Shown here in pieces: positions 55,371 to 64,000 of a DNA stretch of 64,000 nucleotides. The position numbers and the translations under genes were made by a program. The notes beneath the pieces were generated by a model. It ran no database searches and was not told where the DNA came from. It saw only the letters and a list, made by a program, of their open reading frames with translations. This DNA comes from Sapria himalayana (taxonomy: Eukaryota; Streptophyta; Magnoliopsida; Malpighiales; Rafflesiaceae), in assembly GCA_029783825.1 (NCBI GenBank), contig JAREIK010000801.1, positions 6,887,890 to 6,951,889 of the forward strand. Direction: 5' to 3'. Within the stretch, counting starts at the first letter, position 1, and each line of letters begins with the position of its first letter.

Positions 55371-57242
55371 GGTAAAAAATGATAACATACAAAAATTATA
55401 ATATTATACTAGAAGAATGTTTAAGAAATTGAAATAGATTATTCATTTTTGACTTTCATCTTGTTTAGCTATAATTGTTATGTTTGTTTTATTTCTATAA
55501 TGGAGCACCTTTAGTGAATAAAGGAGTGTTATCTATGTGTTCCTTTTTCATTTTTGTATATATTCACATGTACTCATTTTTTAGATATCATTTATATATT
55601 AATAAAATAAATCTTATTCCCTAAATAATCACCATTTTTTAGATAAATAGTCACCATTACTCATTTTTTAGATATCATTTGTATACTCATGTTATCTATG
55701 TGTTCCTTTTTCTATTTTTTTAGATCAGTTTGACCTTGTTACTATGCAGCATACCCAAATAATATGCAATGATTTAGTTATTTTCTATTTTTTTTGAGTG
55801 GGAAGATAACTACAAATGTGAATAGATTAGTTAAAATGTAGTAATATTACTTGATAAATACTCTTCTAATAGATATATGTCAGAGATGATAGTGACATAT
55901 GATGGATGCTAAGTTACTGGTACCTTATTGACAGTTAATTAATACAATATTTTTTATTAATTTCCCTTTTCCATGATATGCAAGAAAATTTGGGACTTTT
56001 TAGTTGATTTGTATTCTTTAATAACCATTCAAATATTCAAGACTATTTCCTAGCTACTTGATTATAAATTTTGTACAAATCATGATTAAACTAGTCATTA
56101 TCTATAGTTTTTCATGATTTTTGATCAATTATATGATTTTCTTCTTATACAAATAGATCTAGCACATGCTACTATATAAAGAGATCATTTTTGTGAGGTT
56201 GCAATTTTCACTTTTTATGTACTATATTTAATCATAGAGGTAGAAATTCTTAGCGAGCAAGTTATTTCTACTCAATCAAAGATTTATCACATAATGATCT
56301 AGGCCTCACTAGTGAGGAGTAGTAGATAGACAATACTCAGTTTCACACACTTAATATAGTTGTTTGATTTTCTCCTTTAGTTCTAAATGGTAGAGGGATA
56401 AGAAGCAGGATCCTTAGTAGGAGAGAGAGCTACGACAATTTTTCATCATCAAGGAAAGAGGGAACACACTCTTAATAATTAGAGGCCGTTATATCCTGAG
56501 TTGTGACCCATTTTCTTTTAGTCTACATAAGTCATATAAAAGGTTTTTTGACCCAATCATGTATCCTTACAAAGCTTACTCAATACCATTTAGATATTTA
56601 AAGAGGAGTGTACTAAAATATTTTCTAGAGACATTAATGAAGTTTTTTAGGAGGTTTAGTACTATAACTTTCTACTCTATGGCTCTGACTTTAGACTCCT
56701 AGGTAGTCGATGTAGAAGCCAATAATTATGTTATAGGTAACTATTCTTTCTTTACTTCTCTTTCAATGTATGAAGCCTTTAACATTATAGTAGCAAATGG
56801 TATCATTGTTAGCTAGTTGTTATGGTAGCATCAATGTTGGTTATTTTATGTGAAATAATCATTACATTTTAGAGTGTCCTACAAATTCTATGTCCATTAT
56901 ATTACTAAATAATTGAATTTTTATATTATTTTTTTATGATATTTCTTTATAGTTTCAATGAACCTGAAATATAATTATTGGTATGAATTTCTCATTCTAA
57001 TTTAGAGAAGATTCTAGATTTTTATATTTTATTCAAAAGTATATCAAACTCGAATATCATAGGATTATTAGCACAACTTCTCAATGATAAATATAATATT
57101 ACAAAAATAAAAAATTATTAATATTTGAATTTTTTAAACAATATTATAGTATTGTACAAGTGATCTCAAAAATATAGACTGATCAAAGTAATATTTTTTT
57201 CACATGTATGATTGCTCATTATGCTAATGAGCATATCATATA
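55371..57242. other. Gene-less AT-rich region
   Basis: No domain recognised. Around 55515-55700 there is a partial duplication (ATCTATGTGTTCCTTTTTC at about 55531 and 55687; CATTTTTTAGATA words). From 56330 to 56740 sequence is slightly more balanced but unreadable as protein. Confidence 0.4.
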
Positions 57243-58214
57243 TATTTGGCCCCGAGTACAGGCTAGGTCCCACAAGGTATATTGCTCTAATACCTTATGT
57301 TACAACCTAATAAATTTAGATGGGCTCTTATATCATATGTGAGGATCACCATAATTTAGGCACCCCTCCAATATGTTAGTTCCCTAGGGGAGAGATTCAT
57401 AAGATGTTTGGTGGAACCATCTTGAAATACCAAGCTAGGAATTAGTGATGGTAAATTAGGGATGTGAGAAGGGGAGAGAGCTCTCATAGTTGAAGTACAC
57501 AATACACAAGAGAGGGGGTTGGAAGAGCATGGCCACAAGAGCATAGAGAGAAAATAAAGATTTATTATCACAAAATAAACTTTGTGCATCAACTATTATG
57601 CATTCTCTATGTTTTTATATTTACATTTTAATATTTATAAATAATTAAATATTAGAACATAAAATATTTCAATCCTTAATTCATATTGTAAATATAAAAT
57701 GTTTTTATATTTACACAAGAACTAAGTTATGATATCATGTTTCACATTATGATTTCATTCATATTGTGACACCATAGAACATGATCATGACTTCAATCCT
57801 TAATTTGGTTAGTAATAAGTGTGATACCAAAGAATAAAGTTGTGATTTTATTCATATTGTGATATTATAAAATAGGGTCATGATATGAAACACATGTTGT
57901 AGCTTCATTCGAGTCACAACTTTATAATCCATGTCATGACATCAAAATACATGTAGCAACTTCAATCATGTCGTTACTTCATAATTCTAATTACAACATC
58001 AAAATATATGTAACAACTTCAATCATGATATGACTTCATAATTTAGGTTATGATATTAAAACACATGTAATAGCTTTAGTCATATTGAAACTTCATAATT
58101 AAGGTTGTGACACCAAAACACATATAGTAGATTTAATCATGTCACAATTACACCATTTGGTTTGTGACACCAAAATACAGGTAGATGCTTCAGAAGTATA
58201 AGTCACCCCTAACA
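57243..58214 (-). repeat. 3' LTR of copia D (left in the window)
   Basis: 972 bp aligned with 61059-62034: CCGAGTACAGGCTAGGT / CCAAGCACAAGTTAGGT, GGTATATTG, TACCTTATGTTA, CATCTTGAAATA, TAGGAAT and the terminal CTTCAGAAGTAT. About 57895-58190 holds a tandem series of roughly 60-bp units. The 78-codon minus frame at 57356-57592 is inside the LTR. Confidence 0.88.
57895..58190. repeat. Tandem repeat of about 60 bp inside the left LTR of copia D
   Basis: Four to five diverged copies of a unit with CATGTAGCAACTTCAATCATG, TGACTTCATAATT and AGGTTGTGACACCAAAACA-like parts. The same series is in the right LTR. Confidence 0.75.
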
Positions 58215-61057
58215 TTCTCCACTTGGTGAATACTTTTTCATCCCAATCTCAATTCTGCACAACTAGAACTTTTCTATACCTATTGTCTTTCAATCATCTT
58301 CCATTCCAAACAAAACCTTCAAAGGCTCCTAAATATTATTCTTCTCCAAGGACTACAGCTCTTGTTTCATGACATGCTCTCACTAATTTGACTTCCTAGA
58401 GACTATTGCCTCTGGCATAGTATTTAACTTGTCTCTTATAATATGAAAAGCATGGTATGCAATATCAACATTCATTATAGATAAGGTTCTAACTCATGTA
58501 GATCTCATTGACATAGGTGTTACCTTATCTACTTCTTACTCCACATAATCTTCAAACTTTGTATGCATTGCCTCTTCATCAAAGGTGTGGAATAGAGTCG
58601 TGAAAAGTCTTGTAATGTCATGATTAGAAGATTTCACAGCTTGTATTGTGATCTTGTGACTAGAATAAGTTGACACTTTTTTCAAAAACATCCACATCAT
58701 GACTCACTTTTGTAGTCTTGCACTCTATGAACTTGACAACTAAATTGCACATTACTATTATTGTCTCATAGTTCCAAAGGTTGTAGCTTTTTATGTCTTC
58801 CTTATAGCCAATAAACTTGTATTTATCTGACTTGAAGTTTTTTTTTCTTTGACACATTGCCATATGCATCACACTCAAATACCTAAAAGTGAGCCACATT
58901 TGGCTTCATTCCATACAATATCTCAAAAGGTGTATGATCCTTCACTACCAAAGTAGTAGTGAGGTTCTTCAAGTATCATGATACAGTAACTTATGCCTAG
59001 AACTATGACTCTAATCCTACCAAGTTTCTCATTCACCTCACATTTTCCATCAAAGTTCTTTTCAACTTTTAAGTCACTCCATTATATTGTGGTTAGTGGT
59101 GTCATTTTGATCATATTTTGCCTAGCAATACCCTACTTAGCAATGAACCAATTAACTAGATAATATTTTGTATCATTATTTATGTATAAAACCTTTATCT
59201 TCTTGTTGAATTAGTTTTCAATTAGTATTTTGAACTCTTTGAACTTATCCAACACCTTAATTTCCATCTAAATAAAGTAAACTCATGCATTGCTAGATAA
59301 ATCTTTAACAAATTATATATAGTAACTTGATTTCCCATGTGATATCATCAATATTCCTCTGAACAATTCAAAATGAATTAGATCTATCATAGCCTTTGAT
59401 TCGGTAGTTGAAGAATTGAATTTGACTCACTTTTACTTTTTGTACAAAGTCCTCAAAAAAGTCAATCCCTTCTAAATAATGTGGTCTCCTTCAACCAATC
59501 TCTTTGAGAATATAGTCACTAGATTCTTCTCATTGATATACCCTTGTCTCTGATATCATAATATGATTTTATGTCATGATATTAGATTCAGTAATGACAC
59601 AATGTTTCCATACCATGACTTTGTACTCATTCATGATATTATATTGTATTGGGTTGTAATATTATTTTTTCATATCATTGCTCTGAACTCAATCATGACA
59701 CTAATTTGGGGTTCAACCATTTTTTTCATCTTGTAACTCTCATCTACTCTTCTCCATGGCATTCTTACTCTCAAAGGTTTCTTTTATCTTTGAAACAAAG
59801 GATCTATTAACTCAAGCCTTGATAGTACTTACCATCAGCTTGTATAAAGGCCCGCACCTTGTTCCAAGAGCAAGTACATTTATTGCTCATGTCTTCTTGC
59901 AAGACTTATCATCATAATAGAATCTTACCCCATCATTGGTCATCACGCTCACATAAATAAAAATATTTCTCAACTCTAAAAAGTGCATTACCCTCGAAAA
60001 GAATTTGACAATTACATCATGTGTTTTTATCTTCACTTTTCCATGATCAATTATCTTTACCATTGAGTCATTCTAGATAGTCATATCTCCTCCATCATAT
60101 GAGTCATATTAGTTGAATCAGTTCTAATGAGGAGTCTGATGCACATGTGTCAATGAATTAGATATCATCATCAATATGACTAACACGTGCATCTTCAAAG
60201 TATACATCTCTAGTGGATAAATCCTTTTCTTCCAAGAAAATACTCATTTGAGTTTACTTGTTTTCACTTATCTGATAGTCTATCTTGAAGTACACAACTT
60301 TATCATAATTATAGCAGTTCACTTTCAGCCTATCCATACTCTTTGATATTCCTCTTTTTTTTGATTTATTTTCTTTAGTTCTCTTTATCACAAATATTAT
60401 ATCCTTAAAGTATTTTTCTCATATTATGCCTCCTTATATCCTTAGATAGTAGTGTTGAAATAATTATCTGATTAAATACCTTTATTATAATATAGCCAAT
60501 GATGATAATTAAGTTATCTCATGAATCTAGTAGTGAATAGAGAAGAGTTATCACATTGTCATCATCACTGATCTTATGGTCAATATATGACAGAGTTTGA
60601 TTAGAGTATAAACTTATGTAAGTGTGAAGTCAACCTTCTCTATGTGTAACTTGTATAGTTTTTTTCTCAAAAATAACGTATTGACCAATGACTTTGACTT
60701 TCTCTAATATAGCACCTCATGCTTCTTCCATAAATTCTTCACCGATCTCTCACTAGAAATATTTAACAATACTTTATTTTTTAAACATAATCAAATCAAG
60801 TGTCAAGTATCAAGCTCTCCATTGTTCGATCCAACTTATCCCATTTGACAATTCAATAAATGTCATCTTAATTTTTGATTGGTTGCTGTTGGATTTTCAT
60901 ATTTGATTATGGGCCGGTAATCTTTATCCACTAGTATATCCTCCATTTTTAGTTTCCAAAGTTCAAAACTCTTCTTTAAAAACTTCTTGATCTCAACCTT
61001 AGGTGTCACCAAACTTGTCATTAAGGCTATACAATCAAATCTTAGCTCTGATACCAA
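58215..61057 (-). pseudogene. Copia D gag-protease-integrase pseudogene
   Basis: Minus-strand order: gag from about 61057 (ELWKLKMEDILVDKDYRPII, in an open frame 60863-61057), a damaged zinc knuckle CYNYDKVVYFKID (about 60290-60330; family CYxCGKxGHFxRDC), a protease-like segment (FIDTCASDSS, about 60130-60160, where relatives have LDSGAS), the region before integrase (ILISVGMMTNDG-like), and an integrase core (VLDKFKEFKILIEN and KKIKVLYINND, about 59190-59250). The integrase C-terminal part is FRYLSVMHMAM, KYKFIGYKEDIKSYNLWNYE (about 58780-58890). From about 58650 to the LTR no RT motif is found, although that is where it should be. Many stops. Confidence 0.75.
61045..61056 (-). other. Primer-binding site of copia D
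   Basis: Minus strand reads TGGTATCAGAGC, a full match to the plant initiator-Met primer site, two bases from the 5' LTR. Confidence 0.93.
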
Positions 61058-61058
61058 A

Positions 61059-62034
61059 TATTAGGGCCCAAGCACAAGTTAGGTTCAATAGGGTATATTG
61101 ATCTGATACCTTATGTTATGATCCAAAAAATATGGATGAGCTATGATATCATATGTCAGGATCGGCATAATCCACGCAACCCTTCGATACCAAATATTAG
61201 ATCTTAGAGATAGGGATCTAGAGGATGTTTATAATAACCATCTTGAAATAAAAAACTAGGAATCATGATGATAAATTAGGGACTTAGGAAGGGAGAAATA
61301 ACTCTAATTACTTAAGCACACAATGTATGAGAGAGAGAGAGAGAGAACAAAAACATAAGAGCAAATCACATGAGCATAAGAGAGAAAAGAAAAATCAATT
61401 ATCATTGAATAAACATTATACATCAATTGTTTTGTGTTCTTTATATTTTTATATGTCACATTTTATATTAACAAATGCCTAAATAGTAAAAAAAATATTT
61501 TTCTAAGTTTAAAATCTAAGTTGGGACATCATGTTCCACATGTAGATTCATTCATATCATGAAAACATATAAGCTGATCATGACTTGAATCCTTAAGTCG
61601 ATTAGTCATGACACTAAAGAATGGTCATAACATCATTCATTTCATGACATAAGACACAAATTATAGCTTAGTCGAGTAATAAATTCTTAATTTAGGTTGC
61701 GACACCAAAATACATGTAGCAGCTTCAATCATATTATGACTTTATAATTTTAGCTATGATATAAAAATACACGTTGCTACATCAATCATGTTGTAACTTC
61801 ATAATTTAGATCACAATATCAGAATACATGTAGCAACTTTAGTCATATTCTGACTTTATAATTTAGGTCGCGACACCAAAACAAATGTAGCAACTTCAAT
61901 CATGTTGTAACTTCACAATTTAGGCCACGACATCAAAACACATGTAGCATCTTCAATTATGTAGCAACTTCATAATTTAGGTTATAACACCATAATACAT
62001 GTAACAACTTCAGAAGTATGAGTCAACCCTAATA
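61059..62034 (-). repeat. 5' LTR of copia D (right in the window)
   Basis: 976 bp, homologous to 57243-58214. Contains a GA run (61329-61346) and the tandem series of about 60-bp units from about 61690 to 62010 (for example CATGTAGCAACTTCAATCAT, TTGTAACTTCACAATTTAGG, CACGACATCAAAACA). Confidence 0.88.
61690..62010. repeat. Tandem repeat of about 60 bp inside the right LTR of copia D
   Basis: About five diverged copies of the unit seen at 57895-58190. Each unit pairs ACTTCAATCATGTTGTAACTT with a TTTAGGTCGCGACACCAAAACA-like segment. Confidence 0.78.
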
Positions 62035-64000
62035 TAAATGTTTATTTAGAATTTCTCAAATAATTGATCCATGATGAACTTATCATATATTATTGTCTAA
62101 TACATATTTTGAGATTATGAAGTTTACAGTGAAATTTTAGTATTATCTTTAATAAAATTTAAATAATAATAGTGTTATACAATTAATATTAAGAACAATT
62201 AAATAATGTTCATTGGGTAACATTTTTGAAAATGAGATATATTTGTCATGCAATTAATTTGATAGTACTAGCCACTATTAATATAACCGTTGTTTGAAAC
62301 TACTTGGTATTTTATAGAATTCTTTCATTTAACAAACATGTTATAAGAAATTTATATTTTATGCAAGTTAGCAAGTTTAAAAAGGGAGGGGGGGACCCTA
62401 TTATGATATTTAACATCATTGCAATTTAATGTAGTTAATGTTAAAATAATGGGTAGCTATATAAATATTTTATCAAATTTTATAAATAATAAAATTAGTT
62501 TTTTTATGATACTACAAACACATCTTGTATTATATTTATATGTACTTGTAATATGGATGGCATGCATAAACAATATAAGAAGAATCCACTTTTTAGTAAA
62601 ATATGCATATAATAGAAAAAATAAATTACAATATTTGGTTGCTATTTCAACACTATTTTGTTTAGTTCCTTGTATGGATTGAAGGGCTAACATTGAAAGT
62701 ATATAAAATATTTTAAATTTCATTATAATTTTTATGAACTTGATATCTTACTTAGATGGTAGCATATTGAATAATTAAATTATATATATATATATAACAT
62801 GAGAGCAAATGTGAGAGTGTCACTTTGAATACCATGACTTTGCATGCTTTTACAAATGATATATTTTGCATAAGCTAAGATAAGCTAATGAGATAGTCCA
62901 TCAAATAGGTGAGACCTTTCAAAATATTTTGAATCTCATTGTTGGTCATATATATTATCTAATTAATTATAAAATTTTGATATTATGAAGTAATAAAAAT
63001 TGCATGAATTTTCCATTTTTATACTAATTAAAATATCATGTGATTATTATCCCCATCTCTATCTACTCAATTATTAAAATCTAATTTTTTATTACTATGA
63101 ATATAATTGTAAATAGGATAACAACTCTTGAATTAGTAATGCTATACGTTTTGATATATTTGAATGATTAAAAAAAAATAGACACAAGAGATTTATAGAT
63201 GTAAAATATAAATTTGTAAGTCTTTGAGAAATTGGATCTTCATACAGATAGTGATGTTCATGATACAAATGATTAATTAATATTTAAGATAAACAAATTA
63301 TGTTCATGTATTTTTTTCTTATTTTTTTCATTTAATTTGTTTAAATATTAATTAATTTTTTTATGGCGTTTTCTTTGATCATTTGATATTCATTGTTAAT
63401 TTAATTAATGATTATATGTGTTTTAAATTTTAAGTAGCAAAAATAATTTATTTAGTAATTAAAAACTTTAAGACAAATTTACTTAAAAATGAAATATATA
63501 TATATATATATATAAAATAAATGTACTTACACAATGTCATGGGCATGATATCACAACAATGGGAGTTACGTGCCTTGGATCACTGTAATGGGCTCCGAAT
63601 CATGCCTCGTGGTGCCGAACCAACTCGATATGATTAGGTTTGACTTGTGGGTTAATGTGTTGTGTTTGGATACCTTTTTGTAAGATATGATAAACTATGA
63701 TGATATATTTGACACCTTTAGTTATAACCATTTAAAGTCTTTTCTAGGATTACTACAACCTTAGTCAGATCACTTAGCATTATATCTACAACAAGAAAAT
63801 TTTTCCATGAAACTCAAAGATCATGAATATCCATTTTTTGTTGATGAACTCACCATCAACAACTTACCATGCACCACTCTTGCTCTTTTTTACTCTCAAG
63901 CTAGGTCTAAAACAATGTCACTAGTTTCCCAAGTAGTTGAATGGAAAATGAGATAGATGGAGTGTCACGCCCAATAAAGGCACCTATGCATAACCACCTA
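62035..64000. other. Gene-less AT-rich region to the window end
   Basis: No gene recognised. TA runs occur at 62780-62796 and 63494-63513. 63540-63640 is a GC-richer patch (CATGGGCATGATATC, GGGAGTTACGTGCCTTGGATC) similar in character to 48400-48780. The two overlapping frames at 62419-62723 are AT-rich shadows without motifs. Confidence 0.4.

Larger units (their letters stand above)
57243..62034 (-). mobile_element. Ty1/copia element D, minus strand, lacking reverse transcriptase
   Basis: LTRs at 57243-58214 and 61059-62034 flank a 2844-bp internal region read on the minus strand. The primer site is perfect (61045-61056), and the minus-strand purine run AAGTGGAGAA precedes the 3' LTR (plus positions 58215-58224). 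Gag, protease and integrase remains are visible, but there is no RT or RNase H, so it is a deletion derivative. LTR termini read TATTAGGG/CCCTAATA on the right and CCCTAACA at the inner left end. A target duplication could not be confirmed (flanks ATATA and TAAAT). Confidence 0.85.

Noticed and set aside
62419..62723. Overlapping frames of 87 and 88 codons on opposite strands
   Set aside because: AT-rich mirror frames with hydrophobic low-complexity translation; typical of random AT-rich DNA.
1..64000. tRNA, rRNA or other structured RNA genes
   Set aside because: No stretch could be folded by eye into a convincing tRNA, and no rRNA-like conserved words were seen. tRNAscan-SE and Rfam searches would be decisive.

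Overview
The window looks like a gene-poor, strongly AT-rich stretch of a flowering-plant nuclear genome. The basis is one spliced NAC transcription-factor gene with plant-type GT-AG introns, a dense layer of plant-type LTR retrotransposons (Ty1/copia with initiator-Met tRNA primer sites, and Ty3/gypsy of the Athila/Tat and another lineage), a Mutator-like DNA transposon carrying a plant mobile domain, and no prokaryotic gene organisation. The species cannot be read from the sequence. The NAC gene is the only convincing intact host gene; almost everything else is transposon debris in several states of decay.

Layout. 1-2060 is a degenerate Athila/Tat-like gypsy pol on the + strand, followed by non-coding element sequence and probably its 3' LTR (to about 4 kb). 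6.4-24.3 kb is a mosaic: three same-orientation copies of an unclassified repeat (about 6.4-9.4, 15.6-20.8 and 22.5-24.3 kb), a minus-strand gypsy protease/RT split by a full-length copia element (copia A, 10318-14461, target duplication AATCT), an Athila-type protease fragment (about 14.8-15.1 kb), and a second copia element (copia B, minus strand, 16000-20476, target duplication GTTTA) sitting inside the middle repeat copy. 25.1-27.3 kb is intergenic with a 20-bp tandem repeat, a hairpin and an LTR-like scrap.

27359-28948 (minus) is the NAC gene: three exons and a predicted 298-residue protein with all five NAC subdomains and no disruption. Its probable promoter side (29.0-29.8 kb) is followed by a 1.4-kb purine-rich minisatellite built on a 15-bp unit with blocks of 30- and 31-bp higher-order units.

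About 32.36-39.45 kb is a decayed MULE with long terminal inverted repeats, a mudrA-like transposase pseudogene, a separate spliced plant-mobile-domain pseudogene, and internal 53-bp and 369-bp tandem duplications. Next to it is a 499-bp MULE-type MITE (39586-40084) with near-perfect 9-bp target duplications. 41142-44916 is a copia element that kept gag and protease but lost the rest of pol (copia C). 45-52.6 kb is mostly featureless AT-rich DNA with simple repeats and small hairpins. A 5'-truncated copia (52.6-53.6 kb), a LINE endonuclease fragment (54.7-55.4 kb) and a minus-strand copia without reverse transcriptase (copia D, 57243-62034) complete the window.

I found no tRNA, rRNA or CRISPR array, and no clearly undescribed biological system. 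The objects most worth a second look are the MULE with its plant mobile domain gene, the hierarchical minisatellite beside the NAC promoter, the unclassified three-copy repeat, and copia A, whose insertion point lies within the catalytic motif of a gypsy protease. Coordinates of decayed elements were read by eye; the LTR, PBS and target-duplication positions given to the base were checked directly against the sequence.
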